Positions 44,501-56,401 of a stretch of 64,000 nt of DNA are shown piece after piece. Every line of letters begins with the position of its first letter. Position 1 is the first letter of the stretch. The position numbers and the translations under genes were made by a program. The stretch spans positions 1 to 64,000 of the forward strand of contig LGRX02025990.1 in assembly GCA_001247695.2 (NCBI GenBank). The letters are read 5' to 3'. Under the pieces are notes generated by a model. That model worked only from the letters and a program-made list of their open reading frames with translations, was not told the origin of the DNA and did not search any database. This DNA is from Cymbomonas tetramitiformis. Lineage: Eukaryota > Chlorophyta > Pyramimonadophyceae > Pyramimonadales > Pyramimonadaceae.

Positions 44501-45219
44501 TTTTGACGCGGCAGTATGTATGTGCAGTTTACAGACCCGCGGGCACATGCAACACGAACAAAATCTTCCATGATCATTTGGATCTGTGACGTCGCGTGTA
44601 AGAGCACTCCCAGGAACAGCGAAGAGGGCACCAAACACAGAAAACCACATCGGAGTATCATGTGTGGCAATCAACCAGCGGCATCTGTGTCCTCTTTGCG
44701 AAAGAGAGGGTGTTGTGCAAGCAGTCATATTCTTGCTGTAAGAGGGCCATCAATTAATAGGAATTAATCCCTCCGAGGGGCCTAGAGGGGCGCTGTAAAA
44801 GGCGGTGTGAGCCTTCTTCAACATCCCAGAGGAGTGCTATATGTGTTCTCTTCTGCATGCTGTAGCCTTAGTTAACACGCGCGTATATAGTGCGGCGCAG
44901 TCAGTAAGGCAGCAGAGAATGGAGAGAGCGAAAGGGAACCAGGCGCAAAGGAGCCAAAGTAAAACTGTCTCATTGGAAATATGCTTCAATTCGTACATCG
45001 TATTGGGATGTCTCGCTTTTGCATCATGGATTCCATTCTTGAATTGAGCTGTGGGTGTGGAGGCTGTTTGGGACAGGCCCGGCGGTGGCTGCAGTGGTTG
45101 GGCTGAAGATGCCTCACTACTGCCTGTTTGGAGACACGGTGAACACTGCGTCCCGCATGGAAAGCAATAGCGAGGCCATGCGCGTACATCTGAGCGGCAG
45201 TACCCACGCCATACTTCAG
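38535..45219 (+). CDS. Receptor-type guanylyl cyclase with CHASE-like sensor, partial
   Basis: Nine exons join in phase: 38535-38798, 39370-39594, about 40779-41154, 41508-41847, 42729-42863, 43022-43090, 43491-43598, 44157-44220 and 45077-45219. Exon 1 holds one membrane segment ([16 protein letters not shown]). Exons 2-4 form a CHASE-type extracellular sensor ([45 protein letters not shown]). A second membrane segment ([19 protein letters not shown]) leads to [14 protein letters not shown] and the class III cyclase domain: FSDIVSYT and VETIGDAF carry the metal Asp residues, and NTASRME carries the Asn/Arg pair. Glu in VETIGD and Cys in YCLFGDTVN are the guanine-specifying residues, so the product should be cGMP. 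The N-terminal exon(s) and the final exon after 45219 are not found. Introns hold two minisatellites. Confidence 0.85.
39968..40400. repeat. 34-bp minisatellite in cyclase intron
   Basis: About 13 units of a 31-35-bp repeat with core CATCACCATCCCTATG and GGAGGGCGGATCC, inside the intron between the second and third cyclase exons. ORFs on both strands here are artefacts. Confidence 0.9.
42212..42230. repeat. CT microsatellite
   Basis: TCTCTCTCTCTCTCTCTCT in a cyclase intron. Confidence 0.9.
44221..44500. repeat. 35-bp minisatellite starting at a splice donor
   Basis: Eight units, each starting GTGGGCCCATACCAG, at 44221, 44256, 44291, 44326, 44361, 44396, 44432 and 44467. The first unit starts at the first base of the intron after the exon ending CACTCAG, so every unit repeats the donor GTGGGC. 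Confidence 0.9.
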
Positions 45220-45549
45220 GTAAGTTGTTAATCCCGGAGATGTAGCTTGCTCCATATGTGACACTTACCACTATCGTTGTGATCTAGGCATGATTATGCA
45301 CAAGCATGTGCTTAAAGTGTGTCAAGATGTGCATTTGTTTGTTGCATGCTTATAGATAAACAAATATATTTGTCTCCCAGGCCCCACTTTTGTGGGTGCT
45401 CCTATTTTGCACGTCGTTGCCCTAGAAATTGTTTGGTAGGAAGTCTACATATATGTTACGTTATGAGCGCTCCGCGCTCATATGAGCGCCGATTTTAGCA
45501 TGAGCGCGCCAGGCGCTTGTACTGGCACAAGCGCGCCTGGCGCGCTCAT
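45220..45549. repeat. Cyclase downstream flank and GC palindrome
   Basis: The cyclase's last exon is not seen here. 45498-45549 is a near-perfect inverted repeat (ATGAGCGCGCCAGGCGC... paired with ...GGCGCGCTCAT, loop ACTGGC, two-base bulge). Confidence 0.65.
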
Positions 45550-45960
45550 TGTTGGAATCTGCAGTGCCTGCTGATCAGTTTGGTGTAAAGCATGACTGTC
45601 TAGGCCTTGTGTAGCAGTCAGGATGCTCAAACCCTGAAGAAACCCTAAGAAACCCTTTGATCTAGATCTGTAGATCTGCTGAACTAATCGTAGCCGTTAG
45701 ATCATTGATGACCATCGGCAAGTGCGTAATATTTCATCGGCCCACATTCTGAAAGTGGGCCGCTACTCAGGCGTGTCACTGCGGTCGGTATGAACACGAC
45801 AGTGACACGTAGAACTCAAGTTCGTGAACTTTCACTTTGTTCGCCCAATCAATAATGATTGGGCGCTAGTGTTCGCGGCGTTTCAAGCTGCGAACTGCTA
45901 TATCTTTTGTGAATGAAAGTTTACGCTCGCTTTTGCGACTTAACCCCGCTGTGAATTCCA
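45550..45960 (+). repeat. Copia-like LTR (5')
   Basis: Starts TGTTGGAATC and ends GAATTCCA, short inverted ends typical of Copia LTRs, 411 bp. It includes strong hairpins (GCCCAATCA...TGATTGGGC near 45845). It is followed by AAAGGTTATGGGCCCAC, a candidate primer-binding site at 45961-45977. No second copy is in the window. Confidence 0.55.
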
Positions 45961-46044
45961 AAAGGTTATGGGCCCACTTACCTTGTAAGTGGCGCTCTAA
46001 ATTACTTTATCACGCTAATTTCCACTGCGCGTACGCAATTCACA

Positions 46045-47267
46045 ATGGGAGGACGAGGTAAAAGTCACGTGCCCTTGACACCCCCTGGCCTTAACCCTGG
46101 TGACCCTGCGACAGAGGAGAAACCGCATGTGGGTGAGCACCCTTCGCTGGATATGGTTTCTCAACAGTAACATATTTCGGCGCTTGCTGAATTGGTTAGG
46201 CAGCAACAACAGCATGTTTCGGTTCTTACGGACTAATCAACTCTCCTCTGTCCCTGTGGACCATGGAACGTCTCTCTCTGGTGGGGGGCGACCACCGACA
46301 CTTTGTGAAATGTCGAAAGGACTTTCCGCTGAGGCGTACTTCTCCGGTAATGATGCTGAAAACAAAGGAGTTTGGCACGAGTTCCTAGCAAAAATTTGTC
46401 CTTCTATGCGTCACCCTGCTCTGACGCTGCTGCTTTCGGAATCTCCTTCTGAGAATTTCATCAAAGCGGACCCGCTCTATACCGAGGAAGCTAATCAGCT
46501 CTTTTACGACTTTCTCTGTCGTGTTACTACTGGTACCGCCAACACTATTGTTCACGGCTTTGACCCAACCTCTGACGGTTACTCAGCTTGGCACGCTCTT
46601 GTTAAATTGCGACGCAAAACCAGCGTCGTATATTTCATTGCGCAGATAGACAAGCTCATCTCGCAAGCTGGTCAGCTTGCCAATCTTTCTCCTCCCTTGC
46701 AATCGTTCCGTGGACGGGAAAGAGACTCTTCGCCGTATTCGGGAGTACACTGCGGTTACCAACGTCATGCCTTCTGGCAAACCTGTCTGCCTGGAGACGG
46801 TTGAGATGATTTACACTGCTATGGCTATTGTGAAATTGCACCCTGACTATATGCTCCTCAAGACCAAAATTATGACCGACTTACTTCCTACGTCTGACGT
46901 GCTGGCTGACCATGTTACTTCTCATTATGACACCATACTTGCGCCGCGCGCTGCTGCGACGCACACTGCTAACGCTGCGGAATCTGAAGCTGCTGGCGCT
47001 ATCGTTGACGACCGTCGCAAGCAGGAGGAGCTGAAGAGGCAACGGCTCGCTGTCAAGGTTCCCTGTTCTGTCTGTCACAGGCCTGGCCACCTTGCCAAGG
47101 ACTGCTTTATGACGAACGACGCGAAGCGTGAGCAATTCTTTAAGAAGGCTTCTCGAGGATCTCCTCGAAGGAGGTCAACAGGACTGGTGCTTGGAAGACT
47201 CTCCGCAGCGTTCACCACAATGTCAGGCGTAGCCCAGCAAATTGTCAACCTGGGCTGCCACATGTAA
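46045..47267 (+). pseudogene. Decayed Copia gag (UBN2-type) with zinc knuckle
   Basis: Gag-like coding sequence from the ATG at 46045, but broken. An in-frame TAA interrupts the N-terminal region (MVSQQ then HISALAELVRQQQQ), the frame changes near 46235, and it changes again near 46720. The middle part (AYFSGNDAENKGVWHEFLAK, YSAWHALVKL) and helical region are typical of Ty1/Copia gag. A CCHC knuckle (CSVCHRPGHLAKDC) follows at about 47068-47109. No protease, integrase or reverse transcriptase follows; at about 47690 a minisatellite starts. This is a 5'-end fragment of a dead element. Confidence 0.75.
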
Positions 47268-47689
47268 AACGCAACCCTCCAAGTTTGCATCCACTGGAGA
47301 AGAGAGGTTGTAGCCGTGAGAAGTCGTTCCAGCTTGACCAGGTCTCGCTTAGAAAAACCTTGCGTGAATATCGGAACTGAAGGTGGAGCAAGAGCCACGA
47401 CGGCAAAGTCAGAAATCTCAAAAGTTGCAAATGCGAACGACAGTCAAACCGGAGTGAGCATGCTCCTGACCGTTGATGTTTGGTTGTTTTCGCACGGTTT
47501 CGTTTCTAATTTCCTACATTGTTACGCTTGTCCATCAGTATGCTAGCCATTGGCCATCGGATAAGATCTAATGGTGATAATAACCCTGTAATTTCTGTCA
47601 TGGAACCCTATTACAGAAACTCAACAACCTGCTTTCCTGCCTTTCTTCACCAAAGCTAAACCACGGTCTACACTCATGTCCGCATGTAT

Positions 47690-48910
47690 GTATAACCAAG
47701 GTTTATACTCCCATTCATGTGCGCATGTATATATGGCCAAGGTTTATACTCCCATTCATGCGCGCATGTATGTATAACCAAGGGTTATACGCCCATTCAT
47801 GCGCGCATGTATGTATAACCAAGGGGTCATACGCCCATTCATGCGCGCATGTATGTATAACCAAGGGTTATACGCCCATTCATGCGCGCATGTATGTATA
47901 ACCAAGGGTTATACGCCCATTCATGCGCGCATGTATGTATAACCAAGGGTTAATACTCCCATCCATGCGCGCATGTATGTATAACCAAGGGTGAATATTC
48001 CCATTCATGCGCGCATGTATGTATAACCAAGGTTTAATACTCCCATTCATGCGCGCATGTATGTATAACCAAGGCGTGATACGCCCATTCATGCGCGCAT
48101 GTATGTATAACCAAGGGTTATACGCCCATTCATGCGCGCATGTATGTATAACCAAGGGTTAATACTCCCATTCATGCGCGCATGTATGTATAACCAAGGT
48201 TTAATACTCCCATTCATGCGCGCATGTATGTATAACCAAGGTTAATACTCCCATTCATGCGTGCATGTATGTATAACCAAGGTTTAATGCTACTCCCATT
48301 CATGCGCGCATGTATGTATAACCAAGGGGTGATACGCCCACCCATGCGCGCATATACGTATAACCAAGGGGTGATACGCCCATCCATGCGCGCATGTACG
48401 TATAACCAAGGGGTCATATGCCCATCCATGCGCGCATGTACGTATAACCAAGGGGTCATACGCCCATTCATGCGTGCATGTACGTATAACCAAGGGGTGA
48501 TACGCCCATTCATGCGCGCATGTACGTATAACCAAGGGGTGATACGCCCATTCATGCGCGCATGTACGTATAACCAAGGGGTCATACGCCCATTCATGCG
48601 CGCATGTACGTATAACCAAGGGGTGATACGCCCATCCATGCGCACATGTACGTATAACCAAGGGGTGATACGCCCATTCATGCGCGCATGTACGTATAAC
48701 CAAGGGGTGATACGCCCATTCATGCGCGCATGTACGTATAACCAAGGGGTCATACGCCCATCCATGCGCACATGTACGTATAGCCAAGGGGTCATACGCC
48801 CATTCATGCGCGCATGTACGTATAGCCAAGGGGTCATACGCCCATTCATGCGCGTATGTACGTATAGCCAAGGGGTCATACGCCCATTCATGCGCGCATG
48901 TATGTTTAGG
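47690..48910. repeat. 41-42-bp minisatellite (about 29 copies)
   Basis: Unit with CCCATTCATGCGCGCATGTA then GTATAACCAAGG, 41 bp in the left half and 42 bp in the right half. Since 42 is a multiple of three, long frames stay open on both strands in the right half; they are artefacts. Left and right halves form distinct subfamilies (ATGTATGTATAACC versus ATGTACGTATAACC). Confidence 0.95.
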
Positions 48911-49840
48911 TGTGCCCTCATGTGTTTGTATGTATGCCGTGCTTCCCGTTGAATTCATCAAACTTTGAACTAGATAAAATAAAGCAAATGAGGCATGCTG
49001 TGCCAGCACGACCCGTATGACCGCTACGACGCTTCGAGCCCACAGAAACTCGAGCGCCATCCACCGACTGCACTTGTCGGGAGACCGCACCTCCTCTTTG
49101 CTTAGACTGAGCTGAGTGTCGGGAACCAAACCGGTCCGTCACGCCGCCGCGCTCCTCCTGTGTCCGCGGTTTATCTGCAACCACTGCACTTCTCATGTGC
49201 TCTCCGTTGATGAGTCACACCAGAGTGGTGAGATGCACAACCCCGACGCATCAACTAACCCCACTACGGATTATATGTGCACTGGCGCGAGAGGCGGGCT
49301 CGCTGCATGTATGGATACTGTTGTGCGCCTGCGATGCGTTCTGGCTAATGTGTTGTGAGGGCTTCGTCTCCACGATGAATGTATTTTCAAGAATCGTTAT
49401 TGGGCGGGTAAACCCTCTGAGTAGTTTATAACCATGGTCGTAAACTACAACAAGATCAACAAGGCCGGTTACAGATTTAAAGTATAATGATAAGCTACGG
49501 GTGTTCCCTAGTGTGAGTTGGAAATCATGCTTACTAGCTAGACAAGTTGCCCCTGCTTCTTTGACGTGTCTAGGCAACATTCTGCGTGTTATGGGTTGTG
49601 GGTTGTGGGTTGGGGCAGGCCAATGAAACAAAAAAGTACAATTTGACACCTCGAGGTGAAATGAATATCAAGGGCAAGGGTAAAATGTACACTTATTGGT
49701 TGGACTCACCAGATCACCTTCAATCGTTTCCCCTTTTGCAGGAATCGGCTGCCATATGACCCAACACGTGACTTGGACACTCCTCAGAAGAAAGAAGTAA
49801 AAGAAATAAGAGACGCCAAAGGATTTTGGGCCGCGCGCGC
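48911..49840. other. Intergenic, no supported gene
   Basis: A 132-codon minus-strand frame (49649-49251) has no recognisable motif. Nothing else is seen. Confidence 0.4.
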
Positions 49841-49849
49841 AGCCCAAAA

Positions 49850-50295
49850 TAAAGAAAGGAGAGAGCTAATTGTGGATCTAAAGCAGTGTAGCTTTGATTC
49901 CAGCCGGGAGAATTTAATCACAGATTCCTTTCTGATAAACCAACATAAAACATGTGAAAAGAGATACATAAGACATAAATCGTGGTAAGTCTACTGTTGC
50001 CTATTTGATTAATATTTCTGAATCATTTATCTTGAATAGATTTTATCCTTTCTAATTATAACGCCCTCAGGGCGTTTATTGCCATATGACTCGAACAAAG
50101 CTGCCTCTTCTAGTGTAGTTTGGAAGATGGTACCTCTTCACCTTCGCGGGCGCTTGTGTCAGATTGAGACGCCTTGGGACTCCCTTTGTTTTTCGGTTTG
50201 TGTTATTGTCGAGATCCGTGGTGACGGGCGAGCGCGTTTGGATTCTCTTCACTTGGACTACAAGGAGGACAATTAGCTCTCGCCTCTCTTTTTGG
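49850..50295. mobile_element. Possible small inverted-repeat element
   Basis: GGAGAGAGCTAATTGT near 49858 is matched in inverse form near 50272 (reverse complement GGCGAGAGCTAATTGT). Inside lies a perfect hairpin AACGCCCTCAGGGCGTT at 50061-50077. It could be a MITE; no target duplication was established. Confidence 0.35.
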
Positions 50296-51848
50296 GGGGA
50301 TTGCGCACACTGTGAGCGCAGGGGGCATACTGATTGACGGTTTGAACGTATCGGCGGGCTACTGTGTGACAACGGGGACCATATAGAGACGTTATCGTGT
50401 TCTAAAATTTGTATTCTTGGATGCTTTTTCTTTCCATATAAGAGAATACATTACTATACTTCTTTTCATGTATAGTTTAATTTTGAATTATTTATTATCA
50501 GTTGACATAATTTGACTTTGATTTCTGATTAAGGTAATCTTATGTCTAAATTATAGACAGAACCCACTATTTGGAGATGAATCCCACTGTATAGTTGAGC
50601 GATTCCCTTTGTCTTAGTTATGGATGGGCCCCACTATCTAAGATGTAGACAAAATTCAGTTTTGAATTATTACCAATACCCATTGTCTTAATTGTGGGCT
50701 GAACCTAATGTCTAAATTATGGACAATACTATTAGTCTACATTGTGGGAGAAGCTGAATTATAAATTAATGAAAATTGCCATGTTTATCGTATGTAGATG
50801 ACGCTGTATTCAGCTTCATGACGGTTGACCTTATGATGAAATATTATCCAGGATGAGTCAGCTATGATTAAACCACAAATGGTTTGTTATCCAACAAAAT
50901 ACGTGTACAAATACGTTGGGTGTGTGGAGACTGTTCATTCTTGCTCTCGAAGACGTTCCGTAAGCGTACTTTCAGAGTCCCAAGTTCTGAACAGATTTGC
51001 TATTTTGATATATCACATTACTGGTTTTTGTGCCGAATATATTGATATTGATATATGCTGCAGCACGGATGAGGGTGCGAGAAATTGTCATGGCATTTTG
51101 CATCCGACGAATCAGGGGGCTCCTCAGCTCCCCCGAACGTTTCCGTCCGTCACAACTCTAATATATATTAGAGTTTCAACGCTCGCGATATTTTTGTACA
51201 TCGAAAAATGACATGGCATCTGGGAATGGCATGGCATTGACATCATCCCACATCCCAAGTTCCGAGTGCTGTGTCACCGACTTCCACGATGCCGATGCCG
51301 ATGCCGCTGCCGATCGCGCCTGCGCCATCGCCATCGCATGGCGTCTGCGACTCTTCCCGTCTCCTTGAATCATTGCCATGCGATAGCGATGCCATGCCAT
51401 GCCATCGAATTCGATCATCATGCGTGTTGTGAAAGTGTGGAGAGAAACGAAATGTCTCTTTTGTCTTTATATTCGTTGCAAGAGGGAACCCAAAGGCCAC
51501 AATCCTTCTCTCAGTATTCCTGACTACTTCAAGATAATGGCTTTTTCCAAATTTCAAATTTACTTTCTCTGCAAGCTATATGGAACGAACCATTGAGGAA
51601 ACCTGCAAATATTTTGAAATAGATTGTCGACAGGCTATTGCAGCGAATCTTGCTTTTATTCAAGGGTTGGACTTATTTAGCTGTATTTAACCATCACGCA
51701 TCGTTTTAAACAGAGCCCATATCCGGTAGGTGGTGGCCCCTTCCCGAACTAGTGCTGTTGTTGACTGAGTTTTCAATTAAATGAAATCGTTTGCATAAAG
51801 CTCTTTCCGCCTTGCACAAGGTTTATCGGCATCTCTTTCTTTTGGCAG
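50296..51848. other. No supported gene; upstream CER1 exons not found
   Basis: AT-rich, with repeated ATTATAGACAG/ATTATGGAC-type short motifs at 50570-50730 and GATGCC/GCCATG short repeats at 51280-51410. Upstream exons of the CER1-like gene (with the first histidine boxes) would be expected here but are not recognised. Confidence 0.4.
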
Positions 51849-54330
51849 GTTCCTGCCACCCACTCTTGGAGCATATTGGATATACGGCCAACTTCGCAAT
51901 CCCCCTCTTAGGAACGTGGTACACGGGCACCAGCAGCTGGTTCAGCTTATACGCTTACCTCTTGGGCTTTGACTTCCTCAATGCATTCAATGCATACATA
52001 CATGCGTACCAGCGCCCATCTCTTAGGCTAGCCTGCACTCAAACCCTGAGTAATGCTCGTGCATGTAAATAGTAATTGTGAATATGCTTCAATCCCACGT
52101 ATTGTGGGTGGTGTTTTTTTGGTTCTTGACCATATTTGAAACTTGTGAACAGTAGGGATACTTTGCATTTTCATCATTCATCACAGTTCAAGGCATGACT
52201 TGCACTCCCGCTCCAAACCAGGCTAAGTCATTTCAGCTGAACTGGCTAAAAATGAGCCATCCCGCAGCTGTGGAGCACTGCCCTATGAAGTTTTTTTATG
52301 TCTCTTGTTTTGAACATTCTTAATTAAGATAAGTTTGAGCCTACAACACCGTTATCCCGTGTTATAGTCAATTTTCACCTATTTTCAGTGTGTCGCGGCT
52401 TCACGTGACACAAAAATACCCCAAAAAACATTCTAAGCTAGGAGTATGCATGGTCTTTTCATAAATTTTCAACTTACCTTGTTATTATATCATACTTTCA
52501 ACTTCAAAATATGTGAGTATCGCAATAATCTTGTCTTTTAAACAAATTTCAGATATCCCAACTTTTCAGCCATCGTGGAGTGTTTTTGGCTATTTTTCGG
52601 TTGTAAAATCAAAATTTCTTAACAAAGTTCGTTTTTTATCATGGATACCACATCTATATGGCCCCTGGAACCAAAATTCCGCAAAAAAATACCCTGTCTC
52701 ATTTGAGTCTCATTTGCCGGTTCCAGTCTCATTTCTGCGATTCCATCGTTATTGGGACACTGCAACTTTGAAGTCATCCCGAACTGGTTAGTGTCTGCCT
52801 TCACGCACGCCCGCCAGTTGTAGATATTTTCTTGTTTCCCTGTTCTGCAGGCGCGAGGAAAGCGCGTGTTGCTGTGCGTTTTTTGAGCCAGGAAAATGAT
52901 TGTTGCTGTGATATTTTGTGATAACCACTAACGTTTATCCCCTCACATGGCATAGGCTGTATGAAGCCGTGCCGCCACTGGAGTATCTGCTATACACATC
53001 GTCATTTCACTCTCTCCACAACTCGCGCGTGTACATCAACTTCTGCCTTTTCATGCCCAATTGTGATTACCTTTACCGGACAGCCGACATAAGGTCGGAC
53101 GATCTTCATAAGTCTGCTTGGACTGGCGGTCGTATGCAAGACGACGAAGTCGCCGATGTGGTGCGTCGCATACGTTTTCCCGTTTCCACAATCTATCGCA
53201 ACTCACCTTCCAACGTATGTAGCTGAAGCGACACGTGTAGACTATGGCATACATCCTACCGTGACGCCTGCTCCTGCAGATCTGTCACGGTTCTACTGCT
53301 GTATGTCACAGGTCACCCGCAGTGTCGAAGAGGTCCCGAGCACCTGACTTGCTCTATGTTTGTCTGTTCGTTCTCTCTCATCCGTGATCGCCACGAGTGT
53401 ACAGTTTCTAAAACTCGTACCTCCTGTCCTACTCTGCGAGTGGGAAATAACTGATCGTTTACTATTATCGCATCACGGCTTGGCTCGCAGGGTTTCCTTG
53501 CGCACGGGACGGAGCTGCTCTCCGTGTTCCACCTGCCTTCATGGGACGGTATGTTCTGGCCTGGGCTTCCTTTGCATGCTGTGCACTGCACTGAGTGGCA
53601 CTTTCGGGCACTAGTCCAGATCGGTGTGCAAGATAGCTCGTCGAGGGCAGTGCTCCTCTCGTGCAGGTGTACTCACTCGATTGAACTGAGGTTTTAGTAT
53701 CTCTCTTTTGCACTCTGAGCTGCACAGGAGTCGCTATCCAATAGTTTTGCATTTCGTCGACGCTCGTGGAGTTGAAGGGTGGGAGAAGTAAGATCCTCTG
53801 ATTGCTCCCAAGGAAAAAGTGTGATCCGAGGGGTTGCCTACACAGGTCGCTTTCGTCCAAGCCTTTCAACCCATCGTGGTGGCTATACCCGTTGTACCCG
53901 GTCGCTGTGGCCATTTTCTTGGTGCTCCGTGGTTTCGGCAAGCCCTTCGTTGCCGCTATGAAGCATCTCCTCGGAGAGTTCAAGCTGCACGTGCACGTAA
54001 TCCCGGCATGGGGCGTTCAGGTGCATACTCACGCAACCCCACCCGTCCCCGTATGTGCATGCCCACGCCCGATGTGCATGTGCACGCTCTTCCTACGTAG
54101 CCGTCGCTGGATACTTCCAGCTGTCTAGCAGCCACCTCCCCACAAACGTGTAAGTTCTCTGTGCGGCTCTTACGCCAGTGCGGATGGTAGGCTCACTCGC
54201 TGCGGGCCTGCCCTTGTGCAGTTTTTCATGAAGGGCGAGCATGAGCGCATAGCCGCATACACACGCACATCGAGAACTCCATTCTGAAGGCGGATAAGGC
54301 CGGCGTGAAAGTGGTGGGACTTGGGGCGCA
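51849..54330 (+). pseudogene. CER1-like aldehyde decarbonylase/hydroxylase, incomplete
   Basis: Exons: 51849-about 52005 (HPLLEHIGYTANFAIPLLGT), 52956-53160 (YEAVPPLEYLLYTSSFHSL), 53491-53548 (GFLAHGTELLSVFHLPS), 53846-54020 (GKPFVAAMKHLLGEFKLHVH, VIPAWGVQ) and 54222-54330 (FFMKGEHERIAAY, then ENSILKADKAGVKVVGLGA). Order and residues match plant CER1/CER3, membrane proteins of alkane and wax formation with a di-iron fatty-acid-hydroxylase core. Two defects are visible. The conserved HSLHH box reads HSLHN with further changes after it, and the last exon shifts frame at the CACACGCAC stretch near 54262. Upstream exons with the other histidine boxes and the C-terminal exons are not recognised. 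It may be a decayed copy, or these may be assembly errors. Confidence 0.65.
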
Positions 54331-55319
54331 GTAAGGTGAGGTTGCACCCATGTACTATGGAACTGTGCCCACGCGACGCACCCCCTCTGCTATCACAACG
54401 CACTGACCACTCTAGCACTCTGCGGACAGTCTGACCAGCACACACTCTCAGGAACAGATCATTGATGCGCACAGCTTGCTGCACCTCTTTTGCCTGTAGT
54501 TGTGAAGTTGCAGGTGTCACTGAACCGCCCTTGGTATCAGCGAAGGCAAATAGACCTTCTTCTTGCATGCGAGCCCTTGCCAGGACGCGCATTCCCGCAC
54601 AAAGTTTTATCCGCAGCTTTGTTGAGCTTCTTGTTGACTCCCTATCACGCACCGTGATGCTTCCCCTCCGTCACCCACAGACAGCATCTTGCCATGTTTT
54701 CGGTCCCTCAGGACACAACGACTGAGTCTTGTGGCGTAACGAGCCATCCTACCATGTATCCAGAGCTGACTCTTGCGGCATAAAGCCATCCTGGCACTGT
54801 GCATTGAGAGCTGACTCTCACATTTGTACAGGTATCCTTATATCCAACTTGAGGGGTTGTGAGGTGAGCCATGCCTTGTTTTTTCCTGAGGTGCAAAACC
54901 ACTCGGTTGTGCTATGGAATAAGTAGTGGAATTGGCGGCCAGAGTTCGCATCAGTGACGTGTGCAATGGCATATGCTGGTGCACTTATTAGTGCTCTCTG
55001 CATGCAGGCGGAATTTTTGGTTCTGGTGCAAAGGGCTCTGCAAGCCTTCTAGCGATGGATGACGACGTAACCGGGCTCTGCAAGCGTCTTAAATCCCATG
55101 CTGTCATCCGCCATCAAAACGACATTTAATTCGGCTTAATTCGACGTGAAATACCCCAAATTCCCCCCCATATGTTAAGTTACAACCGTAAAGCGACGCA
55201 TGGTGCATATGAATGAACACCCGCATCTAACGAATCAAATAACTAATATGTATTGTCGCATCACGACGGGTAAAAATAAAACAAACGAGACTCGAGACAA
55301 CATGGGAGTTAAGTCTTCT
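54331..55319. other. No supported gene
   Basis: C-terminal CER1-like exons would be expected here, but none is recognised. Only short frames are present. Confidence 0.4.
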
Positions 55320-56401
55320 ATGGCTACTGCCCAAAATCCCGGTCGTGTCACAAGGACCGAAGTGATTTGGGGCTATCCGCCGCGTTTTTTCGATATAGTT
55401 GATATTTGAGTGTTTTCACATCATATTTGGGTGGGTGTCCAAGAATTTATTACGAACCTCTTTTGGGTGCTATACTCGATATGGGCATGTGCTTGAGAGG
55501 AATGAAACGCGGGGGTAATAACGACGAAAATTAAATAAAAATGCCGGTCCTTTCACAAGGACCGGAGTGCCCGAAGCCGCTTACACCTACTAGATGGCCT
55601 CCAAATGCATCTAGCAATTAAACATATCATGTTTATGACCCAATAGTGCCCTCTAATATGTACCACCTCATAGATAGCCATAATACTTCCGCAGTCATGG
55701 CTCACAATAGCATGCACTCACGAAATTTCGGATCATATGCATATCAGGACCTAACAAATATGTCAACCCATAATTTTTAGAGTACATGCAATGCACAATA
55801 CTGCCAGTTATGGTGATGCTAATAGCTCAAAAAATCAATTGATATGTATGTATGAACACTACAATGTGTTAGCAGCCATAAGTGAATAATGCGGATGCTA
55901 TTCGACAAAAATTCTTCAAGCCTTCAAGAAAGTTTTTGCTGCATAAAAAAGTGGATATACGAGTGGATATACGAGCACTCGATATATGAGAGTGGATATA
56001 CGACCCAATATGCACTGAGAACGTGCATACTGTAATCTTTTGCGTATGATTGGATATGATGTTGGGATATATCTTGGAAGGTTGGCGGGCTTGTGAGACC
56101 TAGAATTCAATTGGATAAAAATTGTTAAAGGCATGGTGTGTTTTTGAACGTCCTCCGAAAGTTGCAAGTGAAAAATGATGAGGTACATGATTCAAATGCA
56201 CTGGATATACTTATTTCATGACGATATACTGTCAATAGCGCGTGAAGGCACATAGTATAGGTCCATTGGAAACTAACCTTCCGAGTGGGCTGCACTCGGA
56301 ACGCCAAGAGGACGGCTTAAAAAAATCCCGAAAAGTCGGTCCTTGTGATAGGACCGGACGCGATTCCAGTCCTGCCACAAGGATCGTTGGGCAGTAGCCA
56401 T
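55320..56401. mobile_element. Foldback/MITE-like element, about 1.08 kb
   Basis: ATGGCTACTGCCCAA at 55320-55334 is matched exactly in inverse form at 56387-56401, and inner parts (CACAAGGACCG versus CGGTCCTTGTG) are also inverted. A perfect internal hairpin CCGGTCCTT-TCAC-AAGGACCGG lies at 55544-55565. The interior is AT-rich without genes. No clear target-site duplication is seen. Confidence 0.6.

Noticed and set aside
44016..44728. Several frames of 80-185 codons on both strands
   Set aside because: They run through the 35-bp minisatellite in a cyclase intron; only 44157-44220 belongs to a real exon.
47690..48910. CRISPR-like array
   Set aside because: Units are directly adjacent with no unique spacers; it is a minisatellite in eukaryotic DNA.
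47719..49129. Frames up to 279 codons (repeated CAHEWAYDPL peptide)
   Set aside because: They come from the 42-bp minisatellite, which keeps all frames without stops open.
49773..50276. Two short frames starting with a shared GCCATATGAC as exons of one gene
   Set aside because: The second frame overlaps an inverted-repeat structure, there is no family resemblance, and the shared 10 bp may be an element footprint.
51791..51848. HKAL peptide as the first CER1 histidine box
   Set aside because: It lies just upstream of a good splice acceptor and lacks the remaining histidines; probably intron sequence and chance.
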